Shown here piece by piece: positions 8,046 to 17,788 of a DNA stretch of 64,000 nucleotides; position 1 is the stretch's first letter; each line of letters begins with the position of its first letter. The translations under genes and the position numbers were made by a program. The stretch covers positions 4,898,001 through 4,962,000 of the forward strand of contig NZ_CP067101.1 of the NCBI RefSeq assembly GCF_016616425.1, given 5' to 3'. This DNA comes from Bradyrhizobium diazoefficiens. Its GTDB lineage: Bacteria > Pseudomonadota > Alphaproteobacteria > Rhizobiales > Xanthobacteraceae. The notes beneath the pieces are model-generated. The model was given only the letters and a program-made list of their open reading frames with translations, did no database searches and was not told where the DNA came from.

Positions 8046-8472
8046 TTCAATCCTCCTCGGCGACCAACGGGGCCGTCTCGCGTGTAACGGCGGTGGCGCT
8101 GGGCCCGAGCGTCCCCGGCGTTCACGGAGCGCGTGGTCGCGGGGTCGCTCCAATTCCAACTGCTCTCGTCGGCGTATTTGGGGGCGCCGCGGAGCTGGTC
8201 CTGAGTGATGCCGGTGAGTAGCCGCCGAGGTTGGTATCGTATTTCAGCGCCTGCCAGGGCAGCGGATAGTGATCGTCGCCGATGCCGAGCAGGCCGCCGC
8301 AGCTGAGCACCGCGTAGGAGATCTTGCCGCTGACCTTATCGATCATCACGCGCTCGATGTACCCGACCTTCTCTCCGTTCGCTCCGTACACGTTCGTGCC
8401 CTCCACCTTGTCGCTTCCTATGAGACTGGCTTCCTATGAGACTGAATGTCTCGCGCTCTTCCATTGCCATGT
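8042..8472 (-). pseudogene. Frameshifted PRC-barrel domain protein
   Basis: The start at 8472 (MAMEERETFSLIGS) has a GGAGGT site. A 16-bp tandem duplication at 8413-8444 then throws the frame, after which the PRC-barrel core is readable as EGTNVYGANGEKVGYIERV, ISYAVLSCGGLLGIGDDHYPLPW and LKYDTNLGGY. A second single-base loss near 8215 moves the ending LTGITQDQLRGAP into a third frame. Its TGA overlaps the GTG of the response regulator. PRC-barrel proteins of this type are stress-induced in rhizobia. Two separate lesions argue for true decay. Confidence 0.8.
8413..8444. repeat. 16-bp tandem duplication inside the PRC-barrel gene
   Basis: The unit GCTTCCTATGAGACTG occurs twice head to tail. 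Removing one copy restores the reading frame from FSLIGS into DKVEGTNVYG, so the duplication is the inactivating lesion. Confidence 0.9.
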
Positions 8473-8503
8473 TGACCTCCGGGATGTTGCCCTCCGGAGT
8501 CAA

Positions 8504-8528
8504 CCACACGATGGTCTCACCGTTCCTG
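8504..8528 (-). promoter_or_regulatory. Possible EcfG-type stress promoter for the PRC-barrel operon
   Basis: On the minus strand GGAAC, a 16-base spacer and GGTT lie about 32 bp before the start codon at 8472. This fits the general-stress sigma factor EcfG consensus GGAAC-N16/17-CGTT with one mismatch. Confidence 0.45.
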
Positions 8529-8971
8529 GCTCGAAGCCTTGGCCGCGGCTAACCGGACCGGACGAGGCTGTCGCGACGCCCGCCCCAGAAAGGCGCCCGG
8601 CCTGAAGTCCTGCGCGGTGCGGATTGCGGACCGGTCCAGCCTCGCTCTTGCGGATCCTAGCCTGGCGCTGGATCGGAGGCCGTTCCGGAGATCAGCCACC
8701 AGGTCGGAGGAACTATACTCCGCGTACCCCATTGACTCTCGAGAGACCGTCGCCCGCCGTTGAACTACGGCGCCTATCGCGGATAGCAAAAGGTCTCACG
8801 ACCCGCTATTGAGAACTAGCGCTCGCAAGGAAGCCAAAGGCGACGGCCTCTCTCGGACTCAGCATCCTTCTCGGCGCAATCCCGACCTCGCCGCCCGAAA
8901 TCAAGCGCGCCTGGTCCCTCGCTTATCACTCGCCTCAATGATTATCCGACAGGGGCCCGCCCATCGCAGCT
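8529..8971. other. No gene seen
   Basis: About 440 bp between the PRC-barrel promoter and pcm show short overlapping frames with no ribosome sites, motifs or consistent codon use. I see nothing supportable here. Confidence 0.5.
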
Positions 8972-9055
8972 TTGCCGAAGTCCAAGGAGCAAACCGTCCG
9001 CGCCCGCGTTTTCCGTATCTCGCACGGCGATCGTTCACGCCTGGAGCAAGAGGTC

Positions 9056-9718
9056 ATGCGCGCGGCCAAGGAGAGTAGACGGTCCAAGAGATCCCGCTTC
9101 CTCAGGGACGCGATGGTCGACGTCCAGATTGCCAGCCGCGGCATTCGCAACAGGCGCGTCCTGCTCGCCATGCGGCAGGTCCCCCGCGAAGTCTTCCTGG
9201 AGCGGCGGTACGCGGGGGCCGCATACGAAGACGGTGCCGTGCCGATCCCGAAGGGACAAACCCTCTCTCAGCCCTACATCGTCGCCAAAATGCTCGAGGC
9301 TGCTGCGATCACGAAGTCCGATCGAGTGCTCGAGATCGGCGCAGGTTCAGGTTATCTGGCGGCGCTCGCCGCCAATCTCGGGCGGGAGGTTTGCGCCGTG
9401 GAGCGCCATGAGGCATTGGTGCAGCGCGCCCGTTCGCGCCTTCGGCATCTCGGTTGCCGGAACGTAGATCTGCGCCATGGGAACGGCACCGCGGGCTGGC
9501 CGGACGGTGGCGAGTTCGACGTGATCCTGGTGTCGGCCGCCAGCGCAGAGACACCCGCGGCTCTCAGGGCTCAACTAGCTCCCTCGGGACGCCTGATCAT
9601 TCCGCTCGGCAACCCCGACGGCGTGCAGCGGCTGACGAAGCTGGTGCGCGCGCCGGACGGCCGCTTCGTGGAGGAGGAGATCGAGGAGGTGCGTTTCGTT
9701 CCGCTCGTTTCCGGGTGA
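9056..9718 (+). CDS. pcm: Protein-L-isoaspartate O-methyltransferase
   Basis: PCMT methylates L-isoaspartyl residues with S-adenosylmethionine to start repair of aged proteins in the cytoplasm. The product shows the family start block VDVQIASRGIRNRRVLLAM, the substrate segment KGQTLSQPYIVAKMLEA, the SAM motif VLEIGAGSGYLAALAA and a late PSGRLIIPLG block. I chose the ATG at 9056; the frame is open back to a TTG at 8972, and an inner ATG at 9113 (MVDVQIASRG) would give a more typical N-terminus, so the start is uncertain. It is an intact stress-type gene among broken neighbours. Confidence 0.9.
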   Translation: MRAAKESRRSKRSRFLRDAMVDVQIASRGIRNRRVLLAMRQVPREVFLERRYAGAAYEDGAVPIPKGQTLSQPYIVAKMLEAAAITKSDRVLEIGAGSGYLAALAANLGREVCAVERHEALVQRARSRLRHLGCRNVDLRHGNGTAGWPDGGEFDVILVSAASAETPAALRAQLAPSGRLIIPLGNPDGVQRLTKLVRAPDGRFVEEEIEEVRFVPLVSG

Positions 9719-9892
9719 GCGACTAACGAACCGAGGTCGCCCAAATTCGCCTGCAGCACGTCAGGCCAGGGCTCGCGGTCCCCGAGCGCCCGCAAAACCG
9801 GTCGCGCCGTCATCCAGTTGCCGCGCTGCGGGAGGTGGCGCACACGAGCACGAGACCGAGGGCAAGTGCGATCAGAAGCGTTCCCGCCGATA

Positions 9893-10120
9893 ATGACGGC
9901 GCTCGCGCGCTGCGCGATCGAGCGCAACTCCGCGGCCGCCCTCGTCATGGCCCAGATCATCGGGCTGACCGAGTTCGATCACGGGCTCGGCATGGACCTG
10001 GCCGCCTCCTGGTACGCACGCGGTCGGCGCGATTCGTCCGAGCCTGGCAAGTTCAGCGAGGCCGGAGCGGTGTTGCTCGCGGCCATCCTGGAGCGGCGTC
10101 ACGGCGGGGGCGAGGCATGA
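9893..10120 (+). CDS. Hypothetical protein (75 aa)
   Basis: A frame starting MTALARCAIERNSAAALVM continues with an amphipathic helix and ends LLAAILERRHGGGEA. Codon use is coherent for this GC-rich genome, but the ribosome site is unclear and the family is not recognised. It may be a remnant of a longer gene. Confidence 0.35.
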   Translation: MTALARCAIERNSAAALVMAQIIGLTEFDHGLGMDLAASWYARGRRDSSEPGKFSEAGAVLLAAILERRHGGGEA

Positions 10121-10243
10121 ACAGCCGAGCGATTTCGAGCCTTCGTGTCACCGCGTCGTCGATAAGCTCGGCCCCCGCGGCGTCGCCGTTGCCTGGGGCA
10201 AGCAGCTATTTCATCTGAATCATCTACCTAAGAATGTCTGCGT

Positions 10244-11835
10244 ATGAGCAAGAGCAAGCTAACCAAGACCGGCACCGGCACCGACCCGGACGCCCCGACG
10301 GAGGCGGGCATCAACACCTCCGTCGGCGATCGTATTGACGACGTCTTCGACCTGCCCGTCGTCGATGAGGACACCGTCCCGACCGGTGCCGCCGCCGACG
10401 CCACCGATCTCGAGGAAAAACTCAAGGACCTGCCCAGGATCCTGCGGATCGAGCTCCTTATCGACCGCAAGAGCGGACATGTCCACGATCGTCTGATCGC
10501 CGACATCGAGACGTTGTCCCCCGGCTTGGCGCTGACGGCGGCGTTCGCCACCACAGACGATCCGGCCACAGCGCTGGCCCTAGCCAAAGAGCTCGACCGG
10601 CTTGCCGTCGCCGACGATGTGCCGGAGCTGCGCCATATCGCCGACTGCGTCCGCCTGGTTAGCCTCCCGATGCAGAAGGATCTGGCGGGTTCTGAAGACT
10701 ATCGCCGCGTCACTCAATCTCTCATGAATGCGCTCGCGCGGCTGCCGACTGACATCGATCCATCGCTCGGCGCCGAGATCAGAGTTTCTGCATCGGCTGG
10801 GCCATGCTCCCCGCGCTGAAGCATAGTCTGCCTCGTTACCGGCACCGTGACCAGACGGCCGCGAACCATGCCAGCTTTCTTGGCGATCAGGCCGCGACCC
10901 GTCGCGTCGAGGCCGCCGAGGCGACCATCTGGACCAAGATCGAGGCGAGAGCCGCGAGCCAAAGTGACAAGGCTGAAGACGCCGATGAGCAAACTGCGGC
11001 TCGGGCCCCTCAGTCGCCGCCGGCGGGACCGAACCAATGCGTGATCGCGTGCCTGTCCGACAGGGAGATGAAGGCGCCGCGACTCAAGGAACTGCTGGCG
11101 CAGTACGATGGCGTAATCAATAAGGCGCTCCCGTTGATCGTGCTGCCGCCGCTCGAGAGAATTTCCCTACGCCCAAAACGTCATCGACACCGTGCTTGGC
11201 GATCTCATCGGCAGGCCGACCGTTCTGGTCCGGCCAACCCTAATCCTCAGCGAACCCGGTGCGGGTAAGACGTTCATGACTCGCCGCATAGCCGAGTTCC
11301 TGAAAATATTCTGTTGGCGCACGGATTCCGCACGGACCGACAGTACGGTTTTCGGGGGGACCGACCTCGCTGGAACTCTGCCGAGCCGTGCCATCCCTTC
11401 CTCGCCATCGTACGAGCTGGTCATGCCAATCCGATGATCCTCCTGGACGAGTTGGATAAGGCGGGCGGCCCGGGTTCTGGCACGAGTGTTCCCTCCAACG
11501 GAGGTGGGCGGCTCTGGGACTGCTTGTTGGGCCTCGTAGAGTCTGAGTCGAGCCAACGCTACCCCGACCCCCTGCTCCAGACAGACGTGGACTGCAGCCA
11601 AATCAGCTACCTGGCCACCGCCAACAGCCTGGCCGGTCTGCCCCGCCCTTTGCTTGACCGCTTCCGCGTCATCCTTATGGCGCGGCCCTCGCGCGATCAT
11701 CTGGAGGCCTTGTTGCCGGCCATTGTCGCCGATCTCGCCCGCGAGCGCGGTCTCGATGCCAAGTGGATTCCCATGCTCGATCGCGTCGAAAGCACGGGCC
11801 GGCCAATTTGTCGGGCGGCACGCGAACCGGCGTGA
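10244..11835 (+). pseudogene. AAA+ ATPase gene broken by several frameshifts
   Basis: A first frame from ATG 10244 encodes about 180 residues (LEEKLKDLPRILRIELLIDR, LRHIADCVRLVSLPMQKDL). Coding then moves near 10790 to a second frame (WAMLPALKHSLPRYRHRDQ), near 11160 to a third (VLGDLIGRPTVLVRPTLILS with Walker A EPGAGKTF), and near 11365 to a fourth segment with Walker B MILLDELDKAG, sensor SYLATANSLAGLPRPLLDRF and a final LEALLPAIVADLARERGL. The domain order is that of a Lon-like/AAA ATPase of about 600 residues. The 3' end is lost where the zinc protein on the other strand begins. Confidence 0.85.
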
Positions 11836-12007
11836 ACTCGCTGTCCCGCCGTTGGGCGCGCTTGCAATTGGGACACACGAACAGATGAGCGATCATCGTT
11901 GGCGGATTGTCTCGCACCAGTTCGGATCGGAACCACCTCATGTCTATGTGGCAATTTGGACAGATCGGACTTTCGATCTGCGCCAGAGCATCCTTTAACC
12001 GGTCCAT
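11675..12007 (-). CDS. Small zinc-ribbon protein, C-terminus altered
   Basis: The frame starts MDRLKDALAQIESPICPNC and has two CxxC pairs (CPNC near residue 16 and CPNC near residue 47), with IDMRWFRSELV between them. This is the pattern of small zinc-ribbon proteins common in Bradyrhizobium. After VRVPPDKLAGP the remaining 40 residues are arginine-rich and read antisense to the ATPase remnant, so the natural C-terminus was probably lost at the same junction that truncated the ATPase. Confidence 0.55.
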   Translation of the reverse strand: MDRLKDALAQIESPICPNCHIDMRWFRSELVRDNPPTMIAHLFVCPNCKRAQRRDSEFTPVRVPPDKLAGPCFRRDRAWESTWHRDRARGRDRRQWPATRPPDDRARAAP

Positions 12008-12465
12008 CGTGTCCCCCCGCGGCCTCGGCGAATCCTAGCAAGGCGCGAGGCATAGTGAAACATCAAACGATAACAACGGTCCGATAGGTCCATGGACACG
12101 GTAGGAGCCAGATCGGACACCTGCGTCAACCGGAGGAGGCCGAAGCCGCGATCGAGGCGAATATCGAGCGGGCCATCACCGGTGATGCGAGCACGCCGGG
12201 CGTCCAGGCCAGGCCGTCGCGGCCTGGGGTACGCTACGCCGGCGGCAAACGGCCCTGAGTTCTCTTGCTGAAACGGTGCCCTTCCAGAACGAGAGCTGGC
12301 ATCGGCGCGTCAGACTGCCCGCGCGAAAGACCGGCGCCTTTGACGGAAGTATCGCGTGATGTCCGCCAGGGACATCGCGTTCAGCACCCGGTCCGCCGGC
12401 ACGCCGCCCTTGCGGGCCATCTTGATCACCCACTGCAACCCGACACTGAATCGGCCACGGTTCGA
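12008..12465. other. Remnant-bearing intergenic region
   Basis: No intact gene is visible. A plus-strand stretch ending near 12258 reads RQPEEAEAAIEANIERAITG, and a minus-strand frame at 12310-12429 reads VIKMARKGGVPADRVLNAMS and ends SFARAV. Both look like tails of small proteins but lack starts or ribosome sites. Confidence 0.35.
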
Positions 12466-13860
12466 TCAGGCGGCAGCCGCCGCTGGCTCCCGGATCTCTT
12501 CCGTTAGCCGTCTGCGTTTCCACCGGCCGCTCGCAAACCAGGCCAGCGCGAGCGCCGCCGTCGCCAGATTGCTCCCGGGGAAGGACCACCAGATCCCGTC
12601 GGCTTGCAGGAACGAGTGCGTCGACAGGACATAGGCGAGCGGGAACTGCACCAGCCACTGCGACACCAGCGCGATCGCCATTGCGTGCACCATGTTGCCG
12701 GAGGCACGGAGCACAGCGACGACGCAGAGCTGGACTCCGATGCCGCCCCATGTGAGCGCCATGATCCGGAGGAATTCGGCGCCCCCGGCAATGACGTCCG
12801 GGTCGGAAGGCACGAAGAAGGCGACCAGCTTGGGAGCCGTCGCGAACGCAACGACTCCCAAGGCCGAAAGCGCCCCGAACCCGTAGACGATGCCGAGGCG
12901 GGCGATCTTCTCCGCTCGCCCGCCATTGCCGGCTCCGATGTTCTGACCGACGAGCGTGGACAGCGCCATCGACAGCCCCATGGCCGGGATGGTCACGACC
13001 TGGATGATCGTGGAGCCGATGCCATAGACGGCGGTCGGCAGCGTGCCGAAGCTGGCGACGAGGAACGACATGACCATGAGGCCGAGCGCACGCGTCGACA
13101 ATTCGATCGATCCAGGCAGGCCGAGCAGGGACGCCTTGCGGATATAGACCGGGTCCGGACGCAGGTTCTCTCATTTCAGGTGGATGCCCTGCCGTCCTTG
13201 CAGAAGGATCGCCATTCCGACGGCGGCCGCGAGCGCCTGGGTGACCACCGTAGCCATTGCGGCGCCGACGACGCCGGCACCGGGCAGCCGTCCCCATCCG
13301 AAGATGAAGAGCGGATCGAGCGCGAAGTTCAGCAATACGGTGCCGAGGACGATGAGCAGCGGCAGTCGCGTGCGTCCAATGCCGCGCATCAGGGCCTGGA
13401 ACATGGCGTAGGTGAACACGAATACGACGCCGAGGAAGGACACCCGCATGAAGCCGAGCGCCCCGGCGCGCACGTCGGGGGCCACCCCAAGCAGCGTCAG
13501 GAGGCCGGGCGCGAGCAGATATCCGGCGGCGCCGAGCACGACCGAGGTAAGCAGCACCATCATCATGGTCTGACCCGCCACATGATCCACCATGTCCTGC
13601 CTGCCTGCGCCGGCGTATTGCGCGATCAGCACCGCACCGGCCATCGCAAGTCCCGATCCGAGCGCGATGACGAGGAACGTCACCGGAAAGCTGACTGCGA
13701 CCGCGGCGACCGCCGGCGCACCGAGCCGCCCCACCCAGAAGGCGTCGGTGAGCTGGTAGCCGGTCTGCAGCAGGTTACCGAGGATGATCGGCATCGAAAG
13801 CGCGAGCAGCGCGCGCCCGACCGATCCCTCGAGGATGATCTTGCGGATTCTCTCGTCCAT
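12466..13860 (-). pseudogene. MATE-family multidrug efflux protein with an in-frame TGA
   Basis: A 464-codon frame encodes a twelve-helix MATE transporter (LEGSVGRALLALSMPIILGN at the start, VAFFVPSDPDVIAGGAEFLR late). One TGA at 13171-13173, between GIHLK and ENLRPDPVYIRK at about residue 230, splits it into two halves in the same frame; no other lesion is visible. The downstream half has no good independent start. The simplest reading is a recent nonsense mutation in a functional exporter. It lies 18 bp after emrB on the same strand. Confidence 0.85.
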
Positions 13861-13878
13861 TGGGTTCGAAGGGACTCC

Positions 13879-15399
13879 CTATTCCATGACCATCGCGTGT
13901 TCGCCGGGATCCGCGGCGGGCGCTCCGCGCAGGAGCAGCAGCAACGGAATCGCGGCGAGTGTAAGGATCATCATCAACTTGAAATCGTCGATGTAGCTGA
14001 TGATGGCGGCCTGATTCTGGATGATCGCATCGAGCGCGGCACGCCCCGGCGCCGTCCAGGGACTCAGGGCGCGGTAGGCGTGCTGCGCCAGTTCGCGATT
14101 CGTCGCGGTCACGTGCGCCCCGATGATCGCGTGGTTGACCTGGCCGTTTCGGGTCAGCAGGTACGACACGACCGAGATGCCGACACTCGAGCCGATGTTC
14201 CGCGAGAGATTGTAGAGACCCGTGCCGTCGCCCCGCTTGGCGGGATCGAGCGTGGCGAACGTCACCGTCGTGAGTGGAACGAACAGGAAGCCCAGGCCCG
14301 CGCCCTGGACGAAGCCGGTGACCGCGATGGTCCACTGCGAGACGGCCGGCGTCCAGCCGGTCATGTCGTACATGGCCCAGGCGGTGAGGAGCAGCCCGAT
14401 CAGCAGCAGGAAGCGGGTGTCGACCTTGCCGATCAGTCGCCCGACGACGAACATACAGGCCATCGTTCCCATGCCGCGTGGGCCCATGACGATGCCGGCG
14501 GTCACGACGGGGTAGCCCATGAGCGTCTGCAGGTACGGCGTGAGCAGCGCCATTGACGCCAGATAGGTAATGCCGACGATGAAGATGAAGAACATCCCGA
14601 CGGCGAAGTTGCGGTCCAGGAACAGCTGCGGATCGACGAACGACTGCTTTGCCGTGAAGGTGTGAACCAGGAAGATGTAGCAGGCAGATACGGCGATGGT
14701 GGCCTCGATGATGATCTCGAATGAGGAGAACCAGTCGAGCTGCGCGCCGCGGTCGAGAAACACCTGCATGGCCGCGATCGCGACGCTCAGGCTGCCGAAT
14801 CCGAGCCAGTCCATCTTCCCACCGCCGACCGAGGCATCGGTCCGCATGAAGCCGGAGATGCCGGCGAAGGCGAGCGCACCGATCGGGACGTTGATGTAGA
14901 ACACCCAGCGCCAGCTCATGTGGTCGGTGAGCCAGCCGCCGATGACCGGACCCAGCACCGGTCCGACCATCACCGAGATGCCGAACAGCGCCATGGCGGA
15001 CCCGCGCTCCTCCGGCGTGTAGATGTCCAGAAGGATCGATTGCGCGATCGGCACCAGCGCGGCGCCGAAGAAGCCCTGCATCAGGCGGAATGCGACGATC
15101 TGGACCAGCGACTGCGCCAGGCCGCAGAGGACTGAGGCCAGCACAAAGCCGACGATGGCCACCATCAGCACGCGCTTGCGGCCGAAGCGTGCGGCAAGGA
15201 ATCCCGAAGGCGGCGTCATGATCGCGGCGGCGACGATGTAAGAGGTCAGCACCCAGTTGATCTGGTCCGCGCTCGCCGAGACGCTTCCCTGCATATACGG
15301 CAGGGCGACGTTCGCGATCGTGGTATCGAGCGCCTGCATGATCACCGCGAGGGTGATGCAGGCGGTGATCATACCTCGGTTCTGGACGGCAGTCGTCAT
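13879..15399 (-). CDS. emrB: EmrB/QacA-family multidrug efflux MFS permease
   Basis: This is a DHA2-type proton-driven drug exporter of the inner membrane with fourteen predicted helices. The start MTTAVQNRGMITACITLAVI gives 506 residues, the family size. Signature segments are LDTTIANVALPYMQGS (motif D1), ARFGRKRVLM (motif A) and GPVLGPVIGGWLTD (motif C). It follows emrA by 4 bp in a marR-emrA-emrB operon. Because emrA is frameshifted, the tripartite pump may no longer assemble even though this permease is intact. Confidence 0.92.
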   Translation of the reverse strand: MTTAVQNRGMITACITLAVIMQALDTTIANVALPYMQGSVSASADQINWVLTSYIVAAAIMTPPSGFLAARFGRKRVLMVAIVGFVLASVLCGLAQSLVQIVAFRLMQGFFGAALVPIAQSILLDIYTPEERGSAMALFGISVMVGPVLGPVIGGWLTDHMSWRWVFYINVPIGALAFAGISGFMRTDASVGGGKMDWLGFGSLSVAIAAMQVFLDRGAQLDWFSSFEIIIEATIAVSACYIFLVHTFTAKQSFVDPQLFLDRNFAVGMFFIFIVGITYLASMALLTPYLQTLMGYPVVTAGIVMGPRGMGTMACMFVVGRLIGKVDTRFLLLIGLLLTAWAMYDMTGWTPAVSQWTIAVTGFVQGAGLGFLFVPLTTVTFATLDPAKRGDGTGLYNLSRNIGSSVGISVVSYLLTRNGQVNHAIIGAHVTATNRELAQHAYRALSPWTAPGRAALDAIIQNQAAIISYIDDFKLMMILTLAAIPLLLLLRGAPAADPGEHAMVME

Positions 15400-15403
15400 G
15401 GGA

Positions 15404-16638
15404 TCAGAGATACTTCGAGATGAAGGTGGGGAGCCCGCGCGCGTGGCCGGTGTCGACATTCAGTTCGACGCTCATGCCGACGCGGAGCGGCGGCTTGTTG
15501 GGCTCGTTCTGGACCCGGACCCGCAGCGGAATGCGTTGCACGACCTTGACCCAGTTGCCGCTGGAGTTTTCTGACGGAAGCAGCGAGAAGCTCGACGAAG
15601 ACGCCGGGCTGATGCTATCGACCGTTCCCGACCATTCGACGCCTGGATAGGTGTCGACCTCGATCGTGGCCTTCTGACCGGGCTTGACGTAGGTGAGCTC
15701 GGTCTCCTTCGGGTTGGCTTGAACCCAGACGTGGTCCGATGAGACCAGGTTGAAGGCGACGGTCGAGGCGGCGAGATACTGACCAGGCTGAAGCGTGGGC
15801 ACGTTGGTCACGATGCCCTCGAACGGCGCGTGCACCGTGGTGTGGTCGAGTTGCCGCGCGGCCTCGTCGCGGGCGGCGACAGCGTCCTTGTAGCGCGGAT
15901 GATTCTCGATCGGGGCGTTCGGGTCGCCGTTCAGGTTGGCTGCGAGACCCTCGAGCTGCTGCTGCAGCGAGGCGAGCTTCTGCTGCGCGCTCTGCAGGCT
16001 GTTCTTGGCCGCGTCGTAGGTCGCGCGGGGCGTGAAGTTGTTCGTCAGCAGCTGCTCCTGCCGCTTGAAATTGGTCATGTTGAAATCGACGTCGCCTTGG
16101 CTTGGTCGACTTGCGCCTGCATGTTGCGATAGCTCGCCTGCATGGCGAGGAGGTCGTTGCGGGTCGTGCCGACCTGCGCCTCGGCGCGCTCCAGCGCAAG
16201 CCGAAATGGTTTCGGATCGAGCTTGAAGAGCACGTCGTCCTTCGCGATCTTCTGGTTGTCCGTGACCAGCACCTGCTGAACCATGCCCGAGACATCGGTG
16301 GAGATGCCGACCGTGTCGGCCTGGACGTAGGCGTTGTCGGTCTCCATCACCGCGCCGCCGGTGACGTACAGATAGCCTCCGATCATCAGCGCGATCGGCA
16401 GGAGCGCGAAGAGAATTAGACGAAGCAAAGACCGTTGCTTCGAATTCGCGTCAGGCTGCACTTGCTCCGCCTTGGGATGCGACGACGGGGAGGAGCTCTC
16501 TCGCGCTTCGATCTTCTCCGGCGCGGGCCGCTGAGGTTCGTCGCCGCGGCGCTCCGAGCGTGCTCGATCGAGATGCCGGACATTCGTGTCGGAGGGCACC
16601 TGGAGGGTGTCTTTCACTGGTTCCTTCAGTTCATCCAT
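15404..16638 (-). pseudogene. emrA: EmrA-type membrane fusion protein with one frameshift
   Basis: The first frame (start 16638, MDELKEPVKDTLQVP) holds a transmembrane anchor (LILFALLPIALMIGGYLYV) and the biotinyl-lipoyl half VMETDNAYVQADTVGISTDV, ending at a stop at 16075. The rest, from about 16096, is in another frame: NFKRQEQLLTNNFTPRATYD, the second lipoyl half HAPFEGIVTNVPTLQPGQYL and the beta-barrel to 15404. The two frames overlap as ATGA. One base change restores a normal EmrA of about 410 residues. It overlaps the marR stop by 8 bp. Confidence 0.85.
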
Positions 16639-17101
16639 GGCTGATCTTCTTTTTGTTCATCACGGGTACTTCGCATGCGGCCGACAGGTTCGACCTCATG
16701 GCGGAAAGGGTCTGGAGCAGGCGCGCACGGTCCGCCTCGGCGATGCCGTCCAAGGTCTCCGCTCTGGTCTTGTCGCCGGGCGCACGAACCTGTTCCAACT
16801 TCGAACGGCCCGCTTTCGTCAGACGCAGGCGCCACACGCGACGATCCGATGGGTCAGGCACGCGCTCCACGAAGCCGGTGTCGACCAGGCGATCGACGAT
16901 ACGGCTGAGCGTGATTGGCTCGAGATCCAGCAAGTCGGCCAGCCCGGTCTGGCTGATGTTTTCGTTGCGCGACAGATAGGCGAGCGCATGCCACTGCGAG
17001 CGCGTCAGGCCGAGCCCGCGCGCATGCTGCTCGAACCTCTTCCGCATCAGGCGGGCGACGTCGTGCAGCAGGAAGCCGAGATTTGCGGAACCGTCGTTCA
17101 T
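16631..17101 (-). CDS. MarR-family repressor of the emr operon
   Basis: The ATG at 17101 (MNDGSANLGFLLHDVARLM) gives 156 residues with a winged helix: LTRSQWHALAYLSRNENISQ, the recognition region TGLADLLDLEPITLSRIVDR and a wing at PSDRRVWRLRLT. It heads the marR-emrA-emrB operon, overlaps emrA by 8 bp and probably represses it until a drug or phenolic ligand binds. Two direct copies of a 14-bp sequence just upstream are the likely operators. It is intact although its target pump is damaged. Confidence 0.9.
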   Translation of the reverse strand: MNDGSANLGFLLHDVARLMRKRFEQHARGLGLTRSQWHALAYLSRNENISQTGLADLLDLEPITLSRIVDRLVDTGFVERVPDPSDRRVWRLRLTKAGRSKLEQVRAPGDKTRAETLDGIAEADRARLLQTLSAMRSNLSAACEVPVMNKKKISHG

Positions 17102-17113
17102 TGGGGAACTTTC

Positions 17114-17173
17114 GTAAGCAAGCTTATCTTCTGTCGAAGAGATAGTAAGCAAGCTTATGATCGTCAAGCTTAT
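17114..17173. promoter_or_regulatory. Putative MarR operators: 31-bp-spaced direct repeats
   Basis: GTAAGCAAGCTTAT occurs at 17114-17127 and again at 17145-17158, a spacing of 31 bp (about three helical turns). A partial third copy, CAAGCTTAT, lies at 17165-17173. Each unit contains the inverted repeat AAGCAAGCTT, and the first copy is 13 bp upstream of the marR start. Confidence 0.65.
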
Positions 17174-17212
17174 AGAACATTCGTGATGTCCGGCCCCTGA
17201 TCGGGCCCTCGC

Positions 17213-17704
17213 TTACATCTCGAGGGTGGTCTTGCGATTCTGGCCGAGCTTCGGCTCTTGCCCGGTCAGCCTCGCCTTGACGAACTCGAACGCGGTGACG
17301 GCAGCACTCGCCGGTCCATCCCACAATTCGGCCGTGACGGGTTCGATCCGGAGCAAACTCACGTCCGAACTGTCCGGACCGTCGGGCCACCACACCTCGT
17401 CGGTTTTCCGCTAGACCGCCTTCATCTTCTCGACGTCGCGAAAGACGGAGGCGCGGCCGGTGATCGATAGCTAGGCCTGATCGTCCTGATCGATGAAGGC
17501 GATGCCGACGTCGGGAGCGGCCGCGATCTCGTTCTCTTTCGCGCTGTGGACGTCCGTCACGAAAAAAATCAGGCCTGCTTCGCGGTCGGCCCTTGCTTCG
17601 AGCGGGCGCGCCCGTAGCCCGCCTGCGAATTGGGTCGTCAGCATGCACACGCCGACTCTTTCGATGATGTCCCAGACGCGATTGATGTCGCCTTTATTGT
17701 TCAT
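17213..17704 (-). pseudogene. General-stress PNPOx-like protein with two in-frame TAG codons
   Basis: The frame from ATG 17704 (MNNKGDINRVWDIIERVGVC) runs through LTTQFAGGLRARPLEARADR and GLIFFVTDVHSAKENEI to DQDDQA, then TAG, then LSITGRASVFRDVEKMKAV, a second TAG, then RKTDEVWWPDGPDSSDVSLL and the family end LWDGPASAAVTAFEF. All three pieces are in one frame and together give the usual length of about 163 residues. The family binds flavin and is general-stress induced in rhizobia. The second TAG probably replaced a Trp. Confidence 0.85.
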
Positions 17705-17788
17705 GCCGTATCCGCCCGTCGTGGTAAGCGTCGATGACCATCGTCCGCTCAAACAACCGGTTCAAACTGGCGCAATTCGAATCGTTCC

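Noticed and set aside
8700..8740. EcfG promoter in GGAACTATACTCCGCGTACC
   Set aside because: The spacing between GGAAC and a CGTT-like element does not fit and no gene follows at a suitable distance.
13171..13173. Selenocysteine at the TGA of the MATE gene
   Set aside because: No bacterial SECIS-like hairpin is apparent directly after the TGA, and MATE transporters do not use selenocysteine.
12604..14556. Long plus-strand frame of 650 codons opposite the MATE and emrB genes
   Set aside because: Low-complexity charged antisense translation of membrane-protein genes, with no ribosome site.
16075..16100. Programmed frameshift in emrA
   Set aside because: The ATGA overlap could suggest recoding, but there is no slippery sequence or downstream structure, EmrA is not known to use recoding, and neighbouring genes carry similar random indels.
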